64,000 bases of DNA, taken from QNBT01 sp964563335. Lineage in GTDB: Bacteria > Planctomycetota > Phycisphaerae > Sedimentisphaerales > Anaerohalosphaeraceae. This document shows positions 26,078 through 34,854 of this stretch, piece after piece. The first letter of the stretch is position 1. Each line of letters opens with the position of its first letter. Under the pieces are notes generated by a model. It was not told the DNA's origin, ran no database searches, and saw only the letters and a program-made list of their open reading frames with translations. The translations under genes were made by a program, and so were the position numbers. The stretch covers positions 13,397 through 77,396 of the forward strand of contig CAZLWL010000003.1 in the NCBI GenBank assembly GCA_964563335.1. The letters are read 5' to 3'.

Positions 26078-27165
26078 TTTTCAGTCTCGCTTGACGGCGT
26101 TAGGGCAGATGTATGGATGATAACGTTGTATTGGTCCATTATTCGCTTTATGTATTCCTGCTGGACGTCGCGGCGTTTCTGGTCCAGCAATTCCGACATT
26201 ACCTGCTGCCTCACTTCGTCGAAGGTTTTTTGTCGCTGAGAGGTCCCCTCCTCTTCATTCGCCGGTTCAATATACTTGTCTTTATTTGCCGTATAATAAG
26301 TCTGGAGGTCGGTTTCGGTTATGCTGATTTTTGCGGCAAGCTCGCGGCTCATCATTTCCTGGCTGAGGACGACACGGGCGAGGTCATCAAGGAGCTTTTT
26401 GACCTGCTCCTCCTCGCTTAAGCCTTCCTTCAGGGCCTGGCGGTACAGGATTTCCTGGGCAAGCCAGCTTTGAAGAAACTGGCTCTTGGCCTGTGAGGTG
26501 CCAAACTGCTGGAGCATTTTCTTTTTCTGCTCGCTTAACTGCTCGGCAGTCATGAACGCAGCCATCGGACTGAGCTGATTATCAATGTTGTTTTCTATTA
26601 TCGCGTCCAGGTCGGCTTCGGTTATTTTTTCAGGGACTATCTCAGCGACAACTTTCGCACCTGCCTGCGGTGAGTCTTCCAGGCTGGTGCGGTCCATCAG
26701 CTCATAGTGGAGGGCGGAGAATTTGCCGAGCTTTTCGAAACAATCCTTGATGTGGGTGTTAATCTGACCGGCTAATTCGTCGAGCTTAGCTACGCTTTCG
26801 CTGCGATAGTAGTATTCAATCGCCTCTTCGAGGTGTCCCGCCTTTTCCAGCAGTGTGCCCACCTGAAATAAGGCCTTGGCCCGGTCGATGTCGCCCAGGT
26901 TAGCGGTGGCAAGGTAATCCTGCCAGACCCTGGCTGCACGTCCGTAGAGGTTTCGCCGGGCAAGTTTAAGTGCTAACTGCTTTGTCTGCTCAGCCGAAAG
27001 CTGTGAAATTGTCGTGCTGCCGGCAGGGCTCGAAGGTGTAATTTTTCGGGTGAGGTTCAGCAACCCGAGCACAAGCAAAAGTAAAAGCAAAAAAATTGCG
27101 ATTTTGCCGGCGATGGGATTTTTGGGTTTGCTTTCGGGCAGTGAGAAATCCAGCTTTTCTTTCAT
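26074..27165 (-). CDS. Membrane-anchored TPR/SurA-like chaperone domain protein
   Basis: The 363-residue protein has one N-terminal membrane helix (about 20-40), a TPR-like region (about 65-150) and a C-terminal helical region. The latter resembles the SurA/PpiD chaperone domain: ILYRQALKEGLSEEEQVKKLL, ITETDLQTYYTANKDKY, then FDEVRQQVMSELLDQKRRD. In SurA/PpiD a parvulin domain would sit between the YYxANKDKY and FDEV segments. Here they are almost adjacent, so the catalytic domain is missing. It may act as a non-catalytic periplasmic chaperone for Bat partners. The start ATG 27165 has AAGGAGAG upstream. Confidence 0.65.
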   Translation of the reverse strand: MKEKLDFSLPESKPKNPIAGKIAIFLLLLLLVLGLLNLTRKITPSSPAGSTTISQLSAEQTKQLALKLARRNLYGRAARVWQDYLATANLGDIDRAKALFQVGTLLEKAGHLEEAIEYYYRSESVAKLDELAGQINTHIKDCFEKLGKFSALHYELMDRTSLEDSPQAGAKVVAEIVPEKITEADLDAIIENNIDNQLSPMAAFMTAEQLSEQKKKMLQQFGTSQAKSQFLQSWLAQEILYRQALKEGLSEEEQVKKLLDDLARVVLSQEMMSRELAAKISITETDLQTYYTANKDKYIEPANEEEGTSQRQKTFDEVRQQVMSELLDQKRRDVQQEYIKRIMDQYNVIIHTSALTPSSETEK

Positions 27166-27186
27166 AATTCGGCTCTCCTTGAACGT

Positions 27187-28062
27187 TTAGTACCGGCGAT
27201 GGCGCATGCGGAAAAATGCGATCAAATCCTGGAGATAGGGTTTGGCTGTGCTTATGCTTATGCAATCGACGTTAATCGACCTTAGCAGACTTTTTAGCTG
27301 GTCAAAACGGTCCGAGGTTCTGTGAGCGTATCGATTTCGGAATTTGGTGCTGGAGGTATCGACGAGGATGACTTCGCCGGTCTCGGCATCGGCGAACTCG
27401 ATAAGTCCGGCCCCCGGCAGGGCGACCTCGGCACGGTCGCGGACGGAGACAGCGATTACATCGTGCCGTTTATTGAGCAGGCTCAGGGGCGTCTTGAAGT
27501 CGGTTTCGATGAAATCGGAGACAAGAAAGACCGTGGCCTTTTTGCGAGTGACCCTGGCAATATATTCAAGGGCCTGGGTAATGTTCGTTCTTCCGGGCGG
27601 CATATTGAAATACAATAGTTCGCGAATCAGCCTTAACACGTGGCTGCTTCCTTTCTTCGGGGGGATGTAAAGCTCTATCCGGTCAGTGAAGATGAGCAGG
27701 CCAACCTTGTCGTTGTTTTTCGCGGCCGCAAAAGACAGCACCGCACAGAACTCGGCGGCAAGCTCGTTCTTCGCCTTGTTAACCGTCCCGAAATCGCCTG
27801 AGGCGCTTAAGTCAACAGCGAAAAGCACCGTCATCTCACGCTCCTCGACGAATCGCTTGACGTAGGGTTTTCCGGTACGGGCGGTAACGTTCCAGTCGAT
27901 GGAGCGAACGTCGTCGCCGGGGGTGTATTCGCGGACCTCATCGAACTGCATGCCCCTGCCCTTGAAAACACTTTCGTACTGGCCGGCAAAGCTCGCATTG
28001 ACCGCGCGGGAGGTGTATATCTGAATCTGCCTGATTTTCTTGATTAGTTCTTTAGGTATCAT
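27187..28062 (-). CDS. DUF58 family protein of the moxR-bat operon
   Basis: The 291-residue protein has no membrane segment. The DUF58 signature FKGRGMQFDEVREYTPGDDVRSIDWNVTAR is at about residues 33-62. A degenerate VWA-like fold follows (LFAVDLSASGDFG, VFLVSDFIE). DUF58 genes nearly always follow moxR, and the pair is thought to act with MoxR in maturing VWA or other target proteins. The next gene downstream starts 21 bases later. Confidence 0.9.
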   Translation of the reverse strand: MIPKELIKKIRQIQIYTSRAVNASFAGQYESVFKGRGMQFDEVREYTPGDDVRSIDWNVTARTGKPYVKRFVEEREMTVLFAVDLSASGDFGTVNKAKNELAAEFCAVLSFAAAKNNDKVGLLIFTDRIELYIPPKKGSSHVLRLIRELLYFNMPPGRTNITQALEYIARVTRKKATVFLVSDFIETDFKTPLSLLNKRHDVIAVSVRDRAEVALPGAGLIEFADAETGEVILVDTSSTKFRNRYAHRTSDRFDQLKSLLRSINVDCISISTAKPYLQDLIAFFRMRHRRY

Positions 28063-28067
28063 AAGGA

Positions 28068-28331
28068 ACTCAAAACTGAAAGCTCAAAGCGAAAAACCAT
28101 AATTCACGCTTTGTAGAAAAGGTCTGAAAATTGTCATTCTGAACCCCGATGTATCCCCGAGGTATCGGGACACGCGGGATGAAGAATCTGGGGCGCACGA
28201 AGGATTGTGATTCTTTCCCGGCGCGCCGGGACTCAGAATAACGCCTATAAAGTTTTTTACGAAGCAAATTCACAATTCAAAACCTTTGAGTTTTACGCTA
28301 TGGTTTTTCGCTTTGCGTTTTGAATTTTCAA
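28068..28331. repeat. Long palindromic (MITE-like) repeat, copy between moxR and the DUF58 gene
   Basis: It has the same organisation as 23641-23900. The ends carry CTCAAAGCGAAAAACC on the left and its inverse GGTTTTTCGCTTTGCG on the right. The interior has GTCATTCTGAACCCCGATG and the exact palindrome TCCCGGCGCGCCGGGA (28216-28231). It fills almost the whole spacer between the moxR stop and the DUF58 start. Confidence 0.85.
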
Positions 28332-28336
28332 CTTCC

Positions 28337-29326
28337 TTACGGCACTTCGATATTATCGAATATCGTCTTTATGATATCGTCGCTGGTCTTGTTCTCGGCC
28401 TCGGCTTCATAGCTGACGATGACCCTGTGGCGGAGGACATCCGGGCCTATGGTCTTAACGTCCTGGGGTGTAACGTAACCCCTTTGCTGGATAAAGGCGT
28501 TGGCCTTGGCGGCAACAGCGAGGTAAATGGTGGCACGGGGCGAGGCCCCGTAGCTTATGAAGTCTGCCAACTCGAGGCCGTATTTGTCCGGCTGGCGCGT
28601 GGCATAAACGACATCGACGATGTAATCCTTGATCTTCTCATCAATATATATTTCGTCAACAACGCTTCTGACGTCTGCAATGTCGGCGGGACTGATGACC
28701 GCTTTTATGTCAAACTTTTTATCAGTAACGGCCATCCTGTCGAGAATCTGTCGCTCTTCCTCCTTGTTGGGATAGTCAATCTTGAGCTTCAGCATGAACC
28801 GGTCCAACTGGGCCTCAGGCAGCGGGTACGTTCCTTCCTGCTCGATGGGGTTTTGTGTGGCGAGTACGAGGAATGGGGTGGGAACGCCGAAGGTCTCCTC
28901 ACCAATTGTAACCTGCCTTTCCTGCATGGCCTCCAACAGAGCGCTTTGTACCTTTGCCGGGGCCCTGTTAATCTCGTCTGCCAATATGATATTCGCAAAG
29001 ATTGGGCCTTTTCGGGTGTAAAACTGGCCGTCGGATTGGCGATATATCTGGGTGCCAATCAAATCGGCGGGCAGCAAATCAGGCGTAAACTGTATCCGCC
29101 TGAAATCTGCATTTATCGCCCGCGACAAGATCGTTACAGCCATGGTCTTGGCAAGGCCCGGCACGCCTTCAAGGAGGATATGGCCATTGGCCAAGAGGCC
29201 GACGAGCATGCGCTCCAGCATGTAACGCTGGCCGACAATTACCTTATCGAACTCCCCAAAAAGGGCACGTACGAACTCGCTTTTTTGCTGAACCAAATTG
29301 CTGATTTGTTTAACATCTGTCGCCAT
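28337..29326 (-). CDS. MoxR-family AAA ATPase
   Basis: I chose ATG 29326, with GGAAGGAGAAAG just upstream; the frame stays open to 29374. The protein has 329 residues. The MoxR AAA core shows Walker A (LLEGVPGLAKTM), Walker B (ILADEINRAP), sensor 1 (LATQNPIEQEGTYPLPEAQLDRF) and a sensor 2 region with SPRATIYL. MoxR proteins act as chaperone-like ATPases for metal insertion or complex assembly together with VWA proteins. It is the first gene of the nine-gene minus-strand operon that runs to batE. Confidence 0.95.
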   Translation of the reverse strand: MATDVKQISNLVQQKSEFVRALFGEFDKVIVGQRYMLERMLVGLLANGHILLEGVPGLAKTMAVTILSRAINADFRRIQFTPDLLPADLIGTQIYRQSDGQFYTRKGPIFANIILADEINRAPAKVQSALLEAMQERQVTIGEETFGVPTPFLVLATQNPIEQEGTYPLPEAQLDRFMLKLKIDYPNKEEERQILDRMAVTDKKFDIKAVISPADIADVRSVVDEIYIDEKIKDYIVDVVYATRQPDKYGLELADFISYGASPRATIYLAVAAKANAFIQQRGYVTPQDVKTIGPDVLRHRVIVSYEAEAENKTSDDIIKTIFDNIEVP

Positions 29327-29614
29327 AAAGACTTTCTCCTTCCTAAATCTTTTGTTACTGAACGAATCCCTCAAATCCGGGCCAGACCAAATATGAGGGC
29401 TCTTGAAAATGAGTTTATTTTTTTACGCTTTATGTTTCAAAGAAGTTCATAATTATGTGCCAAAACAAGCGAAAATCAAGACTTTTTCGAGCTGGGCGTT
29501 ACAGCAGTTTCTCATGCGGGCCGTTAATGCAACTGACCCAGATGCTATTATACGGGGCTGAGGCTCAAAAACGGCCAAAAAACGCATTATGACGAGTTTT
29601 TGCCAAAAAAATAC

Positions 29615-29642
29615 TTGATTATCAGACGATAATCAGTATAAT
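29615..29642 (+). promoter_or_regulatory. Strong sigma-70 promoter with an embedded palindromic operator
   Basis: TTGATT (29615-29620), a 16-base spacer and a perfect TATAAT (29637-29642). The spacer and -35 box hold an exact inverted repeat, TGATTATC-AGAC-GATAATCA (29616-29635), a good dimer-binding site. It drives the pseudogene that starts at 29689. The remainder of 29327-29614 shows no gene; the moxR promoter should lie there but is not clear. Confidence 0.7.
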
Positions 29643-29688
29643 AGACGGATACGAATCGGCTACAATTTGATTTTGAGGAGTGAGGGGT

Positions 29689-30202
29689 ATGCAGAGGGTG
29701 TTTGCGGTTTGGCTGTGCCTCACGCTGGGGGTCGCCTGCCGCGCGGATATTATTACAGTGGATGATGATGGACCCGCCGACTACACCACCATCCAGGCCG
29801 CCATCGACGCGTCCAATAACGGGGATATTGTCGTGGTCTGCCCGGGCACGTACACGGGTGGGGGGTAACCGCGATATTGACTTCGCCGGCAAAGCCATCA
29901 CCGTCAGAAGCACCGACCCACAAGACCAGGCCGTAGTTGCTGCCACAATTATCGACTTCGAGTATCAAGGACGCGGCTTCTATTTTGTTACCAGCGAAGG
30001 TGCCAATTCCGTTCTGGATGGTCTGACAATAACTAACGCCGGCGATGGCAGCTATAATTCGGATGCATCTTATGACAAAGAGATAGGCCGAATGGCATAT
30101 TTGGGCGGCATACAGTTCTTTGATGGCAAGATTGATGATGTCAAGATATTCGAGAGGGTCTTATCCGAAGCCCAAATACTTCAACTTGCAACAGACTTCT
30201 AA
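29689..30202 (+). pseudogene. Decayed beta-helix/LamG surface protein
   Basis: ATG 29689 follows GAGGAGTGAGGGG. The first 60 residues hold a signal peptide and DIITVDDDGPADYTTIQAAIDASNNGDIVVVCPGTY, the classic opening of planctomycete right-handed beta-helix proteins. A stop after TYTGGG coincides with a frame change (an extra G in a run of seven G at about 29860-29866). The next frame continues DIDFAGKAITVRSTDPQD and VLDGLTITNAGDG. It then jumps to a LamG ending, FFDGKIDDVKIFERVLSEAQI. So the gene has a frameshift and a large internal deletion. A sequencing error in the G-run could explain the frameshift but not the deletion. Confidence 0.8.
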
Positions 30203-30281
30203 CGTGCAACCGAAGGCCCTGACAGTTCCACTTAGCGGGCACGCCGAGCATACAAATCCGCCAACGAAACCTTGTAGCTGA

Positions 30282-32999
30282 CTAACGACCTTTCAGTTTA
30301 CTTTCGAGAGTCTTCGTCGCGATTTCCAGCGCTTCGTTTAGTTTTGTGGCATTTTTTCCGCCGGCCTGGGCTAAATGTGGTCTTCCGCCACCGGCACCGC
30401 CAATGACCGGAGCGATTATTTTGACAATGTCACCGGAGCTTAGGCCTTTCTTTACGAGGTCATCGGTCATGGCGGCCAATAGTGTTACCTTACCATCACT
30501 TTCGACGAAACCCAGGACAATGGCAGCGGATTTTGCCTTTTTCTTTAAGCTGTCGATGGCGCTACGCACCTGCTCGATGGGGGCGGGCGAGACCTGACCG
30601 ACTATCAAGGCAGTGCCGCCGATTTTTTCGGCATCGTCGAGAAGGTCGTTGGCCTGGGCTATTATATCTGGCTGACCCTTTTTGGCGGCGGACTTTAACT
30701 GCCGGGCTAATTCCTTGTTGTCGTCAATTAGCTTTTGGACTCGGCTGGGGAGCTGCTCGGCGGGGACCTTCAACATCTCGATAAGGTCATCGATGATTTC
30801 ACTTCGCTGCGTGAGATAATCGTTAAGTGCCCGGCCTGTCAGTGCGGTTATCCTGCGGACACCGGCGGAAATGCTTTCTTCTTTTGTCACTTTGAAGCTG
30901 GCAATTTCGCCGGTATTAGCGACATGCGTTCCACCGCAAAACTCGCGACTGAAAGCGTCTTTAACGGTGCTCTCATCTTCGGCGCCGACCGCAACAACGC
31001 GGACCTTTTCGCCGTATTTTTCACCGAACAGGGCCATTGCGCCTAATTTTTTGGCCTCGGCAATGGGCATGACCGTACAGGCCACGGGGATGTTTTCGGC
31101 AATTTTTTCATGAACAAGATGCTCGACCTGCTTCAGTTGGCGACTTGTCGGGGCCTTCGGATAGGTGAAGTCAAACCTCAGATAATCGGGGCAGACCAGG
31201 CTGCCCTGCTGAGTTACCGATTCGCCAAGGACCTGCTGCAAAGCCCACTGCAAAAGATGTGTTGCTGTATGATTCTTTTTGCTGGAGATTCTGTCTTTGT
31301 CCACCGTGGCGGTAACTTCGTCCCCGACCGAGATGGCACCTTGGGCGAGTTTGCCCTGATGGAGGACGCAATCGCCGATTTTCTCAGTTGTTTCGACAAC
31401 AAATTGACCCTGCGTCGATTTGACGATACCGCAGTCGCCTACCTGACCGCCGGCTTCTGCATAAAAGCATGTTGTCTCAAGAACAAGACCGATAGTTTCG
31501 TCCTGATTGGCCGGGGTCCCGTCCGTATGAAAACCTGCTGAATCTATCCAGCCCGCAACTTTCGTGATACAGCTATCGGCTCGGTATTTTGCCGAGTCAT
31601 CGGTTGCAGGGAGCTGGGCGTCGGTCAGGTCTATTGCTACAGAAGAGGACCTTTGGGCCGCACGGGCGCGGGCGCGCTGGCCTTCCATCAGTTCATTGAA
31701 CAGGTCTGTATCGACTTTCAGCCCTCGTTCTCTTGCCATAAGCTCTGTCAGGTCCAGCGGGAAACCGTAGGTGTCGTAAAGCTGAAAGGCATCTTCGCCG
31801 CTGATGGTACCGCCCTTTGCCCTTTTTGCTGCCGAGGCGAAAATCTCCAGGCCCCTGTCAAGTGTTCTGCCGAAGCTCGCCTCCTCGGCCTCGATAACGG
31901 TCGTGACGAACTGGGCCCTTTCGGTTATTTCAGGAAACGCCTCGCCCATGGTATCGGCCAGGACGCTTACGAGCTTGTGTATGAACGGTTCGTGCATGTC
32001 AAGGACCCGACCGAACCTTGCCGCCCGGCGAAGTATCCGGCGGATGACATAGCCTCTGCCTTCGTTGGACGGTGTCACCCCGTCGGTAATCGCAAACGCA
32101 ACGGAGCGAATATGGTCGGCGATGACGCGGAAGGCATTGTCGGTTTCGCTTTCCAACCGCGATGTATATTTGTGCCCGGTTTCATCGGCGATGGCTTTAA
32201 TGATAGGGCTGAACAGGTCCGTGTCGTAGTTGCTGGATTTATTTTGCAGAACAGCGGTTATTCTTTCAAGGCCGGCGCCGGTATCCACGTAGTTGGCCGA
32301 GAGCCGGTCAAGCTCAACATCGGATTTGCGGTTAAACTGTATGAAAACAAGATTCCACAACTCAATGAATCTTGCGCATCCGCCGTTGACCCTGCACTTG
32401 TGGCCGCGGGCATTCTTCATGTTGCACATTTGGGGCCCGAGGTCGATATGTATCTCGCTGCACGGCCCGCACGGGCCGGTGTCGCCCATTTCCCAGAAGT
32501 TGTCCTTTTTCCCGAAGGCAAGAACCCTCCCGGCTGGTATGGTCGTTACCTTCGGCCAGAGTGATTTGGCCTCTTCGTCCGGCGGCAGGTCCTCTTTTTT
32601 ATCACCGGCGAAGACGGTTGCCCACAGGCTGTCAGGATTCATGCCATAGACATCGGTCAGGAGCTGCCAAGCCCATTCAATGGCCTCGGCCTTGAAGTAA
32701 TCGCCGAATGACCAGTTGCCCAACATTTCAAAGAAGGTGTGATGATAAGTGTCGAAGCCCACTTCTTCGAGGTCGTTGTGCTTGCCGCTGACCCTTATGC
32801 ATTTCTGGCTGTTGGCCACGCGTGCAAAAGGAGATTGCCTCAAGCCGAGGAAAATATCCTTGAACTGGTTCATCCCGGCATTTGTAAACAGCAGTGTCTC
32901 GTCACCGACAGGCACAACCGGAGTGCTCGGGACGAACTGGTGGTCCCTGTCTTTGAAAAAGTCAATAAACGAGCTTCTGACTTGTTTTGCTGTAAGCAC
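30282..32999 (-). CDS. alaS: Alanyl-tRNA synthetase
   Basis: The 905-residue class II synthetase starts at GTG 32999 (MLTAKQVRSSFIDFF). The catalytic core carries FTNAGMNQFKD and GRGYVIRRILRRA. The editing domain has HTATHLLQWAL (HxxxH) and the zinc partner motif FCGGTH. The C-Ala/DHHA1 domain ends with GGAGGGRPHLAQAGG. It charges tRNA-Ala and edits mischarged Ser/Gly. Length is normal for the family. Confidence 0.97.
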   Translation of the reverse strand: MLTAKQVRSSFIDFFKDRDHQFVPSTPVVPVGDETLLFTNAGMNQFKDIFLGLRQSPFARVANSQKCIRVSGKHNDLEEVGFDTYHHTFFEMLGNWSFGDYFKAEAIEWAWQLLTDVYGMNPDSLWATVFAGDKKEDLPPDEEAKSLWPKVTTIPAGRVLAFGKKDNFWEMGDTGPCGPCSEIHIDLGPQMCNMKNARGHKCRVNGGCARFIELWNLVFIQFNRKSDVELDRLSANYVDTGAGLERITAVLQNKSSNYDTDLFSPIIKAIADETGHKYTSRLESETDNAFRVIADHIRSVAFAITDGVTPSNEGRGYVIRRILRRAARFGRVLDMHEPFIHKLVSVLADTMGEAFPEITERAQFVTTVIEAEEASFGRTLDRGLEIFASAAKRAKGGTISGEDAFQLYDTYGFPLDLTELMARERGLKVDTDLFNELMEGQRARARAAQRSSSVAIDLTDAQLPATDDSAKYRADSCITKVAGWIDSAGFHTDGTPANQDETIGLVLETTCFYAEAGGQVGDCGIVKSTQGQFVVETTEKIGDCVLHQGKLAQGAISVGDEVTATVDKDRISSKKNHTATHLLQWALQQVLGESVTQQGSLVCPDYLRFDFTYPKAPTSRQLKQVEHLVHEKIAENIPVACTVMPIAEAKKLGAMALFGEKYGEKVRVVAVGAEDESTVKDAFSREFCGGTHVANTGEIASFKVTKEESISAGVRRITALTGRALNDYLTQRSEIIDDLIEMLKVPAEQLPSRVQKLIDDNKELARQLKSAAKKGQPDIIAQANDLLDDAEKIGGTALIVGQVSPAPIEQVRSAIDSLKKKAKSAAIVLGFVESDGKVTLLAAMTDDLVKKGLSSGDIVKIIAPVIGGAGGGRPHLAQAGGKNATKLNEALEIATKTLESKLKGR

Positions 33000-33018
33000 C
33001 TGGCCTTACCTGAAAATA

Positions 33019-33160
33019 TTAGTTACTCAAGCTGACCGTTTTTTGTTGTCATGCTGAGTCCCGGCGCGCCGGGATTCAGAATGACAAGCTAATTTATGTT
33101 CTTGTCAATAAAACACTTACAGTCAATATTCAATCCATAATCGGTCAGTTTGAGTAGTTA
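33019..33160. repeat. Palindromic repeat between alaS and recA
   Basis: The outer arms read TTAGTTACTCAAGCTGACCG (33019-33038) and, inverted, ACTCAAACTGACCGATT (33139-33155), with TAGTTACTCG beyond. The core holds GTCATGCTGAGTCCCGG and the palindrome TCCCGGCGCGCCGGGA (33059-33074), shared with the bat-operon repeats. The right arm reaches into the recA stop codon. The 16-mer CTCAAACTGACCGATT recurs at 37655-37670. Confidence 0.75.
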
Positions 33161-34198
33161 GTTACTCGTGGATATCATGCCTTTTGCAACGAGGATTTTA
33201 TCTTTAATCTCAGCGGCGAGTTCCGGATTCTCACAGAGAAATCTCTTTGAGTTTTCTCTTCCCTGGCCTAATCGCAATTGGCCGTAGTTGAGCCAGGCGC
33301 CGCTTTTTTGGACTATTTCGCACTCGATACCGAGATCGATAAGGTCGCCTTCATAGCTGATCCCGCTGTCGAACATGATATCGAATTCAGAGGTTTTGAA
33401 AGGCGGGGCGACCTTGTTCTTTACAACGCGTGCCCTGACGCGGTTACCCACGGCATGACCGGCTGAATCCTTGATAGTTGATATGCGTCTTACGTCGATT
33501 CTTACGGAGCTGTAGAACTTCAAGGCGTTGCCGCCGGGGGTTGTCTCGGGATTGCCGAACATCACGCCGATTTTCATCCGTATCTGGTTTATGAATATCA
33601 GGCAGGTCCTGCTTTTGCTTATCACGCTTGTCAGCTTCCTCATCGCCTGGCTCATCATCCGGGCCTGCAGGCCGATGTGGGTTGCGCCCATTTCGCCTTG
33701 TACCTCGACAGCCGGTACGAGCGCGGCAACCGAGTCAATGACGATGATGTCAACTGCGTTCGATTTTATGAGCATTTCGGTAATGTCAAGGGCCTGTTCG
33801 CCGGTGTCTGGCTGACTGACGAGCATACTGTTAATATCGACCCCGAGTTTTTTCGTCCAGGTGGTGTCGAGCGCATGCTCGGCATCGATGAAAGCGGCAA
33901 CGCCGCCGACCTTTTGTGCATTGGCGATAACGTGAAGCGCAAGGGTTGTCTTGCCGGAGGCCTCCGGCCCGTAGAGTTCGGTAACTCTGCCCTTCGGGAC
34001 GCCGCTGCCGCCCAGAGCCAAATCAAGGGAAATCGCACCTGTGCTGATACCCTCGACCTCGGCGAACTGGGCCTGGCCCATCTGCATGATTGAGCCGGCA
34101 CCGTATTGTTTTTCAATCTGGGCTATCGCCCTTTCAAGAGCGCCGGCTTTGGAAGTCGCTTTTTGAGCTGCAGGAGCAGCCTTTTTCGTCTTACCCAT
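33158..34198 (-). CDS. recA: Recombinase RecA
   Basis: The 346-residue protein shows Walker A GPEASGKTTL, Walker B IIVIDSVAALVP, the L1 loop MGATHIGLQARMMSQAMRKL and the L2 region FINQIRMKIGVMFGNPETTPGGNALKF. It catalyses homologous pairing and triggers the SOS response. It has a basic N-terminal extension (KKAAPAAQKATSK). ATG 34198 has AGAGGAGAAGAAC upstream. No SOS box is evident to me in the short upstream spacer; the thpR gene lies 22 bases upstream on the same strand. Confidence 0.98.
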   Translation of the reverse strand: MGKTKKAAPAAQKATSKAGALERAIAQIEKQYGAGSIMQMGQAQFAEVEGISTGAISLDLALGGSGVPKGRVTELYGPEASGKTTLALHVIANAQKVGGVAAFIDAEHALDTTWTKKLGVDINSMLVSQPDTGEQALDITEMLIKSNAVDIIVIDSVAALVPAVEVQGEMGATHIGLQARMMSQAMRKLTSVISKSRTCLIFINQIRMKIGVMFGNPETTPGGNALKFYSSVRIDVRRISTIKDSAGHAVGNRVRARVVKNKVAPPFKTSEFDIMFDSGISYEGDLIDLGIECEIVQKSGAWLNYGQLRLGQGRENSKRFLCENPELAAEIKDKILVAKGMISTSN

Positions 34199-34220
34199 GT
34201 TCTTCTCCTCTGATTGGGTC

Positions 34221-34793
34221 TCAATTATTTAGTTTTTTCAATGAGTTCGTGCTTATCACCGTATAAATTGGTCCGCTGCTTGTCAATTCGCTTTTATAGA
34301 CGTAAATTGAATCGACCCCTAATGAGCCGAGATTCAAATCGCTGTAATCTTCTATTAGCCCTTGTAGTGTTCTGCCGGCTTGTGGCTTCTTTATCCTGCA
34401 CAACGTAAGATGACCGGCAAATTGCTTCTTGTCGCCCGGCCAACCGACTTGGGCAAGCTGCTCATCCAAGTCCTTTTGCAGGTTCAACAGGGCATCGCTT
34501 CTGTCGATTCCGACCCACAGCACTCGGGCGGCAGGGCCGAACGAGCCAACTTTGCCAACACTAATGGAAAAGCCTTTATGATTAGCAGCGACGCTGGCGG
34601 CGATTTTGCAAACCCTGGCGACCTCGGCGTCCCTCACTTCGCCCAAGAATTTCAGCGTCAGGTGGATAAGGGCCGGGTCCACCCACTTGACATCAGGCCT
34701 TGTCAGGCCGGTCTTTTGTTGCAGCTCGCGCTGTAAGCGGTCTATCTGGTTTCTGATACCCTCGTCAATATCTATAGCAATAAAGCATCGCAT
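34221..34793 (-). CDS. thpR: RNA 2',3'-cyclic phosphodiesterase ThpR (LigT family)
   Basis: The 190-residue 2H phosphoesterase has the two signature histidine motifs, HLTLKFLG (about 47) and HLTLCRIK (about 131). It opens with RCFIAIDIDEGIRNQI. This family hydrolyses 2',3'-cyclic phosphates and can ligate tRNA halves in vitro. It lies between a PfkB kinase gene and recA on the same strand and may share a transcript with recA. Confidence 0.9.
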   Translation of the reverse strand: MRCFIAIDIDEGIRNQIDRLQRELQQKTGLTRPDVKWVDPALIHLTLKFLGEVRDAEVARVCKIAASVAANHKGFSISVGKVGSFGPAARVLWVGIDRSDALLNLQKDLDEQLAQVGWPGDKKQFAGHLTLCRIKKPQAGRTLQGLIEDYSDLNLGSLGVDSIYVYKSELTSSGPIYTVISTNSLKKLNN

Positions 34794-34854
34794 TATTATA
34801 TTGGCGTATTACGACTCCTCTTCTACGAACTACCAACTACCAACTACCAACTCC

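Noticed and set aside
28286..29452. 388-residue plus-strand open frame
   Set aside because: It lies antisense to moxR, whose AAA motifs are complete on the minus strand. The plus-strand frame shows no family features.
31653..32564. 303-residue plus-strand open frame
   Set aside because: It is antisense to the conserved catalytic core of alaS and has no recognisable domain.
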